Shown in pieces: positions 8,267-13,844 of a stretch of 16,167 bases of DNA. The notes beneath the pieces were generated by a model. That model saw only the letters and a program-made list of their open reading frames with translations. It was not told the origin of the DNA and ran no database searches. Each line of letters starts with the position of its first letter. Within the stretch, counting starts at the first letter, position 1. The DNA comes from CAZHTF01 sp964535305 (GTDB lineage: Bacteria; Planctomycetota; Phycisphaerae; UBA1845; Fen-1342), in assembly GCA_964535305.1 (NCBI GenBank), contig CAZHTF010000073.1:1-16167 (forward strand). The letters run 5' to 3'. The position numbers and the translations under genes are program-made.

Positions 8267-8638
8267 TCAGGCGGGTGGCCGGTAGCTGGCCACGCAGCCG
8301 GGCGCCTCTTCGACGCTGACGCAGGTCAGCCGCGCGGCGCCGCTGGGAAAGTCGCGCAGCGACTCGGCCACGTGCAGCGCCAGGTTCTCCGCGGACGGGT
8401 TTCGCCGCTGGAACGCGGGCAGGTTGTTCAGGTGCGTGTCATGCAACGTCGCGAGCAGGGCATTCAGCCGCCGCTGCAGCGCGACGAAGTCCACCACGAC
8501 GCCGATCGAATCCAGCTCGGCGGCGGCGAACGTGACGCGGACATGCCAGTTGTGGCCGTGAAGCGGCTCGAGCCGACCGTCGTGCAGCCGGAGCTGGTGA
8601 GAGGCGGCACACCAACCGCTAACGCTCGCTTCGAACAC
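8267..8638 (-). CDS. 6-pyruvoyl-tetrahydropterin synthase / QueD family protein, PTPS-III-like motif
   Basis: A 123-residue member of the PTPS/QueD (COG0720) family, the usual length. The zinc ligands are H14 (CAASH) and H27 and H29 (LHGHNW). The family-typical VVVDFVALQ (47-55) and C-terminal VEEAPG with the pterin-anchoring Glu are present. The catalytic Cys that precedes HGH in QueD and in classical PTPS is missing. Instead E24 forms ExxHGH, the motif known from PTPS-III enzymes, which cleave dihydroneopterin triphosphate to 6-hydroxymethyl-dihydropterin and can bypass FolB in folate synthesis. The usual DH catalytic pair reads HD, followed by TH (residues 66-69). A folate role is therefore more likely than queuosine synthesis, but this is inferred from motifs. 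The GTG start is set by GAGGA 8 nt upstream. It sits between the GNAT gene (26-nt gap) and tsaD (17-nt gap). Confidence 0.88.
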   Translation of the reverse strand: MFEASVSGWCAASHQLRLHDGRLEPLHGHNWHVRVTFAAAELDSIGVVVDFVALQRRLNALLATLHDTHLNNLPAFQRRNPSAENLALHVAESLRDFPSGAARLTCVSVEEAPGCVASYRPPA

Positions 8639-8646
8639 GAATAGAT

Positions 8647-8651
8647 TCCTC
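8647..8651 (-). promoter_or_regulatory. Shine-Dalgarno GAGGA deciding a GTG start
   Basis: GAGGA on the minus strand lies 8 nt upstream of the GTG at 8638. It supports that start for the pterin synthase homologue, which has no ATG near its N-terminus. Confidence 0.6.
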
Positions 8652-8664
8652 GCAGGCGCGGTCG

Positions 8665-9222
8665 CTACAGCACGAGTGTGTAGTGATACTCGCTGAATCG
8701 ATTGGTCAGGTGCTGCTCGCGCTGGCCATCACGCATGAACCCGAGCCGCTCGTATAGCCGGTGTGCGTCGATGAACAACGTATCGCTCCAGAGCTCGACG
8801 CGCCCGCATCCTGCGGCCCGCGCAAACGCCAGCACCTGCTCGCACAGGCGGCGGCCCAGCCCGGCGCGGCGCTGCCCTGGGTCGACATACAGCGATTTCA
8901 GCTCCAGAACGTCGGCATGCCGCGCCGCGGCGACTGTGCCAGCCAGCCGCGACTCGCGGCAGGCGACCCAGAACTCGCCCTGTGCCGCGCGAAAGTACGG
9001 ACCGGGCGCCTGCAGATGCGGGTCCTCACGCTCCAGGTCCAGCGTGTAGCCATACTCGGCGAAAATGCCGCCGATCAAGGCGTGAATGGCGGGCGTGTCC
9101 GCGGGCGCTGCCGGCCGGATCTGAATCGGCGGGGCGTCCGCGTTGGGCGGCGCTAGCGCGGCGTCCGCGCGAGCGGCGCGGCTGGCGCGCGGCCCAGTTA
9201 CTTGGTCGTCGCCGGTTCGCAT
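8665..9222 (-). CDS. GNAT-family N-acetyltransferase
   Basis: A 185-residue acetyl-CoA-dependent acyltransferase. The first 30 residues or so are Ala-rich and probably disordered. The GNAT fold follows from IQIRPAAPADTPAIHALI (33-50). Motif A, which binds the acetyl-CoA pyrophosphate, is LYVDPGQRRAGLG (111-123) with the R118-xx-G121-x-G123 pattern. Motif B is AHRLYERLGF (153-162). It resembles small-molecule or amino-acid acetyltransferases, but the substrate cannot be read from the sequence. The reading frame is open further upstream to 9351, within the GH127 gene. The ATG at 9222 is preferred because GGAGAG lies 9 nt before it and the domain is complete from there. This start overlaps the end of the GH127 gene by 25 nt, so the two are translationally linked. 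It is second of the four main genes of the minus-strand operon. Confidence 0.88.
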   Translation of the reverse strand: MRTGDDQVTGPRASRAARADAALAPPNADAPPIQIRPAAPADTPAIHALIGGIFAEYGYTLDLEREDPHLQAPGPYFRAAQGEFWVACRESRLAGTVAAARHADVLELKSLYVDPGQRRAGLGRRLCEQVLAFARAAGCGRVELWSDTLFIDAHRLYERLGFMRDGQREQHLTNRFSEYHYTLVL

Positions 9223-11114
9223 AGCGTCGGGCTCTCCGGAATCCAGATGATCATCTCGCCGGCGTCGCGGTTGTTCCAGGCGTAGTACGGAATGGCCTTG
9301 AATGGCCGCGTCCGCGTCAGGGCCGCGTTGCGATAGAGCTGCGGACCCCACGCGTCGCTCAGCGGCTCGCGCGCCACACCGCTGATCACCGCGATCCCAC
9401 CCAGCAGATCGGGTTTGAATTCGGTCTTGAGCTCGGCGTCCGGCGGCAGGCTGAGCGAGCGGACGCGATTGTTGTTGTCGACGCCCTCGAGCGCGAAGAC
9501 CAGCGGCCCGCGCTGCAGCGCCACGCGCCCCAGCAGCGCCGTGGCCCGCGGGTTGGCTTCAACGCGCTGTGCGCGCATTGGCAAGTGCAGCGCGATCTCT
9601 TCGCCGATGCGCCACTCGCGGCGAATCCGCATATAGCCGCCGGCAATTTCCGCCGGGCGCGGCTCGCTGCCGTTGACGCGGACTTCCGGGGCAACGCACC
9701 AGCTCGGCAGCCGCAAGTAGACGTCGAACTTGCCGATCGGTTGCTGGGGCTGCACGTAGATTCGCACGCCCGTATCCCAGGGCAGGTTGCCCTGCACGCG
9801 AATCGTGACGGGCGTGTCGCGCAGCCGCGTCCGGGCTTCACCCGCGATGTACAGGTTGATGAAGACTGCGTCGTCCGTGACGGAGAACGCATGCTCACCC
9901 AGCGTCAGCAGGCAGCGCAGCAGGTTCGGCGGGCAGCAGGCGGTGTCGAACCAATCGCGGCGCAGGTGCTTGCCGCGGCTGGCGAGCGGGTTTGTGTAGT
10001 GAAAGGTCCTTCCATCGAGTGACACGCCGGCGAGCACGGCGTTGTACAACGCCCGTTCGATCACCTCGACGTACTGGCCTTCCATGTGAAGGCGGTGCAT
10101 GCGCTGAGCCCAGTAGATCAGCCCGATCGAAGCGCACGTCTCGGAATAGGCTTCGTCGTTGGGCAGGTCAAAAGGCTGCGTGAAGCCTTCGTTGTCTTTC
10201 GAGGCGCCCAGCCCGCCGGTGATGTAGAGCCGCTGCGTGGTCAGGTCGTTCCACAGCGCCAGGGAGGCATCGCGATACAGCGGCTCCGCGAGCTGCCGAT
10301 CACGCTCGGCCGCGCCAGCCAGCAGATACATCGCCCGCACGGCGTGTCCGGCGAGGGCTCGCTGCGAGGCGAGCGGGGCGTGATCCTGACAATACTCGCC
10401 GTACGAGCTGCGCTGTTCGTGCACGCCGCGCTGCGCGAGGAAGAATTCGGCCAGGGCGCGGTAGCGTGGCTCGTTGGTGGCGTCGGCAAGTTTGAGCAAT
10501 GCCAGCTCGATTTCGGGATGGCCGCAGACATCGCGGCGTTTGTCGGGCCCGAATGTCTGTTCGAGCAGGTCGGCGAATTTGCGCGCGACGCTCAGCAGCG
10601 TGGTATTGCGTGTGGCCTGGGCGTGGGCGATGCCGGCCTCGATCAGGTGACCCGCGCAATACAGCTCGTGCAGTTGCTCGAGGTTTGTGAAACGCAGCTT
10701 CGCGTCGGTCAGTGTGACATACGTATTGAGGTATCCGTCGGGCTGTTGGGCGGCGGCGACCTGCGAAATTACCTCGTCGACGCGCTGGGCGAGTTTGCCG
10801 TCGGCGTTGGTGGCGAGCGCGTAGCTCGCCGCTTCGAGCCACTTGTAGACGTCCGAGTCGTTGTAGGGCCGGCCCTGGTGCGGGCCGCTGGTCTTGCCCG
10901 CGGCGCGGGAGAAGTTCTCGATTCGGCCGGTTTCTTCGCAGCGTTGCAGGACAAGCGGGAGCGTGACTTCACGAAGGACCCTTTGCCGGCCGGTCCAGAA
11001 GCTGTCGGTGAGGCTGACGTCCGTAAATGGAATCGGGCGAAGAGGTTGTGCGTTGCTCGCCGCGGTGGCGAGTAGCAGGCTCAGCCCGCAGACGACTCGG
11101 ACGCGCTGGATCAC
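9198..11114 (-). CDS. Secreted GH127-family beta-L-arabinofuranosidase (DUF1680)
   Basis: A 638-residue glycoside hydrolase with a GH127-type (alpha/alpha)6 barrel. Such enzymes release beta-L-arabinofuranose from plant glycans by a retaining mechanism with a zinc-bound cysteine nucleophile. The zinc site known from Bifidobacterium HypBA1 is intact: E325 and C327 in SETCASIG, and C393 and C394 in CCPPN, with C393 the probable nucleophile. The probable acid/base is E309 in DNEGF. C-terminal beta-sandwich domains follow from about residue 400. A signal peptide (basic start IQRVRV, hydrophobic GLSLLLA, cleavage after SNA near 23) indicates export. I place the start at the GTG at 11114, with GGAG 7 nt upstream. 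A TTG at 11147 would add 11 residues before the signal peptide and looks worse. It leads the operon with the GNAT, pterin synthase and tsaD genes. GH146 and other DUF1680 families remain possible. Confidence 0.92.
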   Translation of the reverse strand: MIQRVRVVCGLSLLLATAASNAQPLRPIPFTDVSLTDSFWTGRQRVLREVTLPLVLQRCEETGRIENFSRAAGKTSGPHQGRPYNDSDVYKWLEAASYALATNADGKLAQRVDEVISQVAAAQQPDGYLNTYVTLTDAKLRFTNLEQLHELYCAGHLIEAGIAHAQATRNTTLLSVARKFADLLEQTFGPDKRRDVCGHPEIELALLKLADATNEPRYRALAEFFLAQRGVHEQRSSYGEYCQDHAPLASQRALAGHAVRAMYLLAGAAERDRQLAEPLYRDASLALWNDLTTQRLYITGGLGASKDNEGFTQPFDLPNDEAYSETCASIGLIYWAQRMHRLHMEGQYVEVIERALYNAVLAGVSLDGRTFHYTNPLASRGKHLRRDWFDTACCPPNLLRCLLTLGEHAFSVTDDAVFINLYIAGEARTRLRDTPVTIRVQGNLPWDTGVRIYVQPQQPIGKFDVYLRLPSWCVAPEVRVNGSEPRPAEIAGGYMRIRREWRIGEEIALHLPMRAQRVEANPRATALLGRVALQRGPLVFALEGVDNNNRVRSLSLPPDAELKTEFKPDLLGGIAVISGVAREPLSDAWGPQLYRNAALTRTRPFKAIPYYAWNNRDAGEMIIWIPESPTLCEPATTK

Positions 11115-11115
11115 T

Positions 11116-11202
11116 TCAAGACTCCGGACTTTCGCAGACTTTATCAACTCTCATCTTGACCGCCCGTTCGCGGCGGGCTAGGGTACACAGGTCGGGGTGC
11201 AT
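11116..11202 (-). CDS. Possible 28-codon leader ORF upstream of GH127
   Basis: A small ORF starts at an ATG with a perfect AAGGAG (11210-11215) at 7-nt spacing, the best ribosome binding site in this region. It encodes MHPDLCTLARRERAVKMRVD followed by eight more residues. It ends in TGA one base before the GTG of the GH127 gene (TGA-A-GTG). The peptide is basic, with four Arg and two Lys, has two Cys, and lacks a signal or membrane segment. I recognise no homologue. It could be a translated leader that couples or tunes expression of the hydrolase, a genuine microprotein, or chance. The opposite strand here carries a putative promoter for the next gene, so base composition alone does not discriminate. 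Confidence 0.35.
   Translation of the reverse strand: MHPDLCTLARRERAVKMRVDKVCESPES
11122..11125 (-). promoter_or_regulatory. Shine-Dalgarno GGAG deciding the GTG start of the GH127 gene
   Basis: GGAG on the minus strand lies 7 nt before the GTG at 11114 and inside the last codons of the 28-codon leader ORF. A ribosome finishing that ORF would therefore stop right at this initiation site. Confidence 0.5.
11156..11184 (+). promoter_or_regulatory. Sigma70-like promoter for the 11254 gene
   Basis: TTGACC (11156-11161) and TAGGGT (11179-11184) are separated by exactly 17 nt and point at the 11254 gene. Transcription would start near 11191. The spacer contains a 5-bp inverted repeat (GCCCG/CGGGC, 11162-11178) that could be an operator, but this is weak. 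The -35 is close to consensus and the -10 is only fair. Confidence 0.45.
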
Positions 11203-11253
11203 GATAACACTCCTTCGGGCCGGGTGTAGCGGGCGACGCTGCGCGGGGGATTC

Positions 11254-11775
11254 GTGAAGGGCGTTCTGTTAACTGCTGTATTAGCTGTCGTGGCGGCAGG
11301 TCCACTGCGCGCGGAGTTCGACGCTTCGTCGAATTCGCGTGTGGGGGCGACGCGCGCGGCGCTTACGTCGCCCGTTCTGCACGAGACGCTGCCCTGGCCA
11401 TCCGTCGAGGACGTCTTCTCCGGTTCGCGGCCTGCTTCCGCAAAATCCGCTGAAAACACGATTCACCTGCCCCCCGCGCCCGGCTCGGTCGAGATGTTTC
11501 TCTGGGCCGCCGGCACCGTCGGCGTGTGGTGTGCATCGCGCGGGGTGAAGCGGGCCAGCGTTTCGGTTCGAAATGCGGCCGACCGTGGCGGCGAGCAGGT
11601 GCTGTGCGTCGCGGAATGGCTGAAGCTCTTCCGTGGTAGCGATGTCGAGATCGACTTCGCGCCGCAGGACGCGCGGCTGCGCGTGTTCGCGGCACATCAT
11701 GATCAAACGCGTACGTTTCGCGTTTCTGCGCGGCTGTTGACGCAAGTCGACCTGCGCGGCCCCCCACGCCACTGA
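11254..11775 (+). CDS. Secreted protein with internal PEP-CTERM-like Pro-rich/hydrophobic/basic cassette
   Basis: A 173-residue protein I do not recognise. The GTG start has GGGGGA (11245-11250) close upstream. Residues 1-20 are a signal peptide (hydrophobic VLLTAVLAVVAAG, cleavage after LRA). Residues 21-70 are polar. Then comes TIHLPPAPGS (69-78), a hydrophobic stretch (79-95, including MFLWAAGTVGVW) and the basic stop R96, K99, R100. This three-part layout resembles a PEP-CTERM or related sorting signal. Here it is followed by about 73 more residues instead of ending the protein. The final part (101-173) has alternating hydrophobic residues (SVSVRNA, LRVFAAH, FRVSARLL), consistent with a small beta domain. 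Cys at 93 and 118 could pair only if both lie on the same side of the membrane. It precedes two PEP-CTERM genes on the same strand, so it may be a membrane-anchored partner. Function unknown. Confidence 0.72.
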   Translation: MKGVLLTAVLAVVAAGPLRAEFDASSNSRVGATRAALTSPVLHETLPWPSVEDVFSGSRPASAKSAENTIHLPPAPGSVEMFLWAAGTVGVWCASRGVKRASVSVRNAADRGGEQVLCVAEWLKLFRGSDVEIDFAPQDARLRVFAAHHDQTRTFRVSARLLTQVDLRGPPRH

Positions 11776-11804
11776 GTGATTCCTGACTTTCTTCGCGTTT
11801 GTTT

Positions 11805-11867
11805 CAGCCCGGAGTCGGGCTGGAGCGAAGGGGGTTGCATCATTCGCTTCGCCTTTTGGCGAGGGGG
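11805..11867 (+). promoter_or_regulatory. Structured leader: three adjacent hairpins before a PEP-CTERM gene
   Basis: Three inverted repeats lie end to end. Hairpin 1 has a perfect 7-bp stem CAGCCCG/CGGGCTG (11805-11811, 11816-11822) with a 4-nt loop. Hairpin 2 has a perfect 6-bp stem AGCGAA/TTCGCT (11824-11829, 11843-11848). Hairpin 3 has a TCGCC/GGCGA stem (11849-11853, 11858-11862) with a TTTT loop. The last arm runs into the purine-rich ribosome binding site GAGGGGG (11861-11867), which is followed by TTTTTCA and the GTG start at 11875. The layout could hide the ribosome binding site or act as an attenuator, since the third hairpin is followed by G5T5. I cannot match it to a known riboswitch class. 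Confidence 0.45.
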
Positions 11868-11874
11868 TTTTTCA

Positions 11875-12507
11875 GTGAAGTTCAATCGATTTGCCGCTTT
11901 CCTGACGGTCGTCGCCCTGAGCGCCGCGGCTCAGGCGAGCTTCAACTTCAACTTTAACGGTACGGCGTTCTCGAATTCTGCCGGTCTGAGCACGTACATG
12001 TCGGGCATCTACGGCTCGAGCATTGCGGTCAGCGATGCGATCGGCACGAACAATACGTTCGCACCGACGCCCGGCGAAACGTGGGATTTCAACAACACGG
12101 ATTACGCGCGCGTCGGACCGGCTGGCGTCGGCCGCGACATGGAGTTCCACTTCCAGCAGGTCGCGATCCGCAGCGTTTCGCTGCGCGGCTTTGTGTTTGA
12201 CGAGGCCCGCGGCCCGCGCGATTTTCGCATGACCGCGTATGACAGCACGTTCGGCAACGTCGAGACGCCGAACGCCGGTGCGCAAGTCTTCTCGATCACG
12301 TTCAACGTTGCGGCGAACGGCACGGAAGTGCTGATTCCGCTGGTGAACTTCAGCCGCCCGGTCTCGCTGCTGGTCTTCTCGGACATGGGCGCGTTTGACG
12401 TTGGCATCGACGATCTCGTCGTGCAGGCGGTTCCGGTGCCGGCCGCCGCCGTGTTGGGCGTGCTGGGGCTGGGCCTGATCGGCCGCTGGACGCGTCGCAG
12501 CAACTAA
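11875..12507 (+). CDS. Secreted PEP-CTERM-type protein, paralogue 1 (VPVP tail)
   Basis: A 210-residue exported protein with no enzymatic motif. Signal peptide: residues 1-21, cleavage after AQA. The mature part (22-185) is rich in Asn, Phe, Gly and Thr, lacks Cys and looks like a beta-sandwich. Blocks shared with the next gene are STYMSGIYGS (39-48), TNNT, FDEARGP (108-114), NGTEVL, SRPVSLLV (160-167) and FDVGIDDL (174-181). The C-terminus has the sorting-signal layout: VPVPAAA (187-193), a hydrophobic helix and RWTRRSN. The motif is VPVP rather than VPEP, so processing by an exosortase is likely but not certain. Such proteins usually end up outside the cell or in the exopolysaccharide matrix. 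GTG 11875 is chosen because GAGGGG lies 7-8 nt upstream and the signal peptide begins there. The frame is open to 11776 but those residues are unlike a protein N-terminus. It shares a likely transcript with the 11254 gene. Confidence 0.85.
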   Translation: MKFNRFAAFLTVVALSAAAQASFNFNFNGTAFSNSAGLSTYMSGIYGSSIAVSDAIGTNNTFAPTPGETWDFNNTDYARVGPAGVGRDMEFHFQQVAIRSVSLRGFVFDEARGPRDFRMTAYDSTFGNVETPNAGAQVFSITFNVAANGTEVLIPLVNFSRPVSLLVFSDMGAFDVGIDDLVVQAVPVPAAAVLGVLGLGLIGRWTRRSN

Positions 12508-12559
12508 GCTGGGGTGTCCTGACTGCGGCGATATCGCCCGCAGCCGGGTTCTGACCTTC

Positions 12560-12597
12560 CGACGAGCCGGACTCGAGAGATCGGGTCCGGCTCGTCG
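12560..12597 (+). terminator. Strong hairpin after paralogue 1, probable terminator
   Basis: A perfect 13-bp GC-rich stem (12560-12572 with 12585-12597) encloses a 12-nt loop, 52 nt after the stop codon. Only a broken T run follows (CGTTCTTA), so it may be a poor intrinsic terminator or an mRNA 3'-end stabiliser. Confidence 0.5.
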
Positions 12598-12816
12598 CGT
12601 TCTTACGGATGAAACCGCTCCGCACTGGTCTTGCGCCCGGTCGCCCTCGCGGCTGGGACGTAGCCATGTTTCGCCCGCGCCGAATCCCCCCGACCGCCAG
12701 GTAATGCCACGTTGCGGTCGCGAAGGTCTGGTAATCGCTCGGTACGGATAAAACCACCGTTCAAACCGCCCAGAACTTTGACCCGCCAAGTGCGCGCGGC
12801 CTAGCATCGTTGAAGC

Positions 12817-12830
12817 TCGGAAGTTTCCGA
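12817..12830. promoter_or_regulatory. 14-bp palindrome, possible operator
   Basis: TCGGAAGTTTCCGA is two perfect 6-bp arms around GT, about 130 nt before the second PEP-CTERM gene. It has the size and symmetry of a dimeric regulator site, but no second copy was noticed and no regulator is encoded in the window. Confidence 0.25.
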
Positions 12831-12844
12831 CCTTTGGGCCACAG

Positions 12845-12858
12845 CCGCAGGGCTGCGG
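12845..12858 (+). promoter_or_regulatory. Short hairpin in leader of PEP-CTERM paralogue 2
   Basis: CCGCAG and CTGCGG flank a 2-nt centre, so the practical stem is 4-5 bp. It lies about 100 nt before the start codon, a position loosely comparable to the hairpins before paralogue 1. Its role is unknown. Confidence 0.2.
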
Positions 12859-12959
12859 TCCGCTCGAATCGACCAAACAACGGCGGTGCATGCGCGCGGA
12901 CGGCCTGAAGTCGTCGTGCAACGCTACGGGGGGCGCCAAACAGGGGCGGGAGGTGCGGA

Positions 12960-13613
12960 ATGCGGCGACGGTGGGGATTGATCACAGCCAGCCTGACGGC
13001 GGCGACCTGCATGGCGAGCGCCGCCCAGGCCGGCGTCGTCTTCGACTACAACGGTACGGCGTATTCAACCGCCGGCAGCGTCTCGACGTACATGAGCGGC
13101 GTTTATGGCTCGCAGGTCACCATGACCGGGGCGTACTCGACCAACAACACGCTGACGGCCCCGGCGCCTGGTGTGCTCTGGACCGGCAACGCCAGTGACT
13201 ATCTGCGCGTCGGCGCGGGCCTTCCGCCGACGCCGCCGTTCACCGACAAGGATTTTGAAATCTCGTTCGATGCGGTTCCGATCATCGGCGTGCAGATGCT
13301 GGGGTACATTTTTGACGAAGCCCGCGGCCCGACCGATTTCCAGATCTTCGCGTACGACGCGAGTTACGGAAATCGCGAGAATCCGAATCCGGCGGCGCTG
13401 GTGTTCAACCAGCAGTTCGATGTGACGGCCAACGGCACGCAGGTGCTGGTGGGCGCGCCGCAGTTCTCGCGGCCGGTGTCGCTGCTGGTGATCAGCAATC
13501 ACGGCTCGTTTGACGTGGGCATCGACGATCTGACCGTCACGATTCCCGAGCCCACGACGGCGCTGGCGCTCCTGTTGCTCCCGTTCTGGTCGGCTCGTCG
13601 GAGGATGAGCTAG
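12960..13613 (+). CDS. Secreted PEP-CTERM protein, paralogue 2 (IPEP tail)
   Basis: A 217-residue exported protein, tandem paralogue of the preceding gene. The signal peptide is residues 1-24 (MRRRWG basic start, cleavage after AQA). The mature domain shares with paralogue 1 the blocks STYMSGVYGS (42-51), TNNT (61-64), FDEARGP (118-124), NGTQVL, SRPVSLLV (170-177) and FDVGIDDL (184-191). It carries a small insertion near LPPTPPF (88-94). The C-terminus is a canonical PEP-CTERM signal: IPEPTT (195-200), a hydrophobic run ALALLLLPFW and SARRR. An exosortase (XrtA/EpsH type, not in this window) would cut there and release or re-anchor the protein, typically linked to exopolysaccharide. The ATG start has GGGAGG 6 nt upstream. 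No catalytic motif and no Cys in the mature part. It probably has its own promoter in the spacer, and a strong terminator follows. Confidence 0.9.
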   Translation: MRRRWGLITASLTAATCMASAAQAGVVFDYNGTAYSTAGSVSTYMSGVYGSQVTMTGAYSTNNTLTAPAPGVLWTGNASDYLRVGAGLPPTPPFTDKDFEISFDAVPIIGVQMLGYIFDEARGPTDFQIFAYDASYGNRENPNPAALVFNQQFDVTANGTQVLVGAPQFSRPVSLLVISNHGSFDVGIDDLTVTIPEPTTALALLLLPFWSARRRMS

Positions 13614-13653
13614 ACGCGCCTTTCCTGACACGGACGTTTGGAGGGGGATGCAT

Positions 13654-13695
13654 GACCCGCGGGCGGTCGCCACGCCGCCCGCGGTCCTGTTTTTT
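13654..13695 (+). terminator. Intrinsic (Rho-independent) terminator after PEP-CTERM paralogue 2
   Basis: A 10-bp all-GC stem (CCGCGGGCGG at 13657-13666, CCGCCCGCGG at 13675-13684) has an 8-nt loop. It is followed after five bases by six Ts (13690-13695). It lies 40 nt after the stop codon and is the clearest terminator in the window. Confidence 0.88.
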
Positions 13696-13844
13696 AGAGG
13701 CGATGACGCGGTCAGTTCGTCGGTGGCGCGTCGGCTGCTCCCAGCGTGCGGACGACACGGCATGGGTTGCCCGCCGCTAGAACATTCGCCAGGAACGGCG
13801 GCTCGATCCAGACGCGTCGCGCTGCGAGCGCGGGTCGGGCGCGC
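13696..13844. other. Convergent gap after the glucosidase gene
   Basis: These 149 nt separate the terminator of PEP-CTERM paralogue 2 from the glucosidase stop codon. I see no gene and no T-tailed hairpin serving the glucosidase. A minus-strand frame continues through to 13712 but in a different phase from the glucosidase. Confidence 0.4.

Larger units (their letters stand above)
12508..12959. other. 452-nt spacer between tandem PEP-CTERM genes
   Basis: No gene is supported here. It contains a small imperfect palindrome at 12523-12543 (core GCGATATCGC) and the strong 13-bp hairpin at 12560-12597. It also has an imperfect direct repeat, TACGGATGAAACCGC near 12605 and TACGGATAAAACCAC near 12742. 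A perfect palindrome lies at 12817-12830 and a CCGCAG/CTGCGG hairpin at 12845-12858. The promoter of the second paralogue must lie here unless it is read through, but no convincing -35/-10 or sigma54 (-24/-12) box was found. GGGAGG lies just before the ATG at 12960. Confidence 0.5.

Noticed and set aside
10086..11075. A 329-codon plus-strand frame opposite GH127
   Set aside because: It has no domain or good start signal and lies opposite a hydrolase with an intact zinc site and signal peptide.
11805..11867. A known riboswitch class upstream of PEP-CTERM paralogue 1
   Set aside because: I could not find the conserved bases of c-di-GMP, SAM, cobalamin or TPP riboswitches. Only the stems are visible, so no class is claimed.
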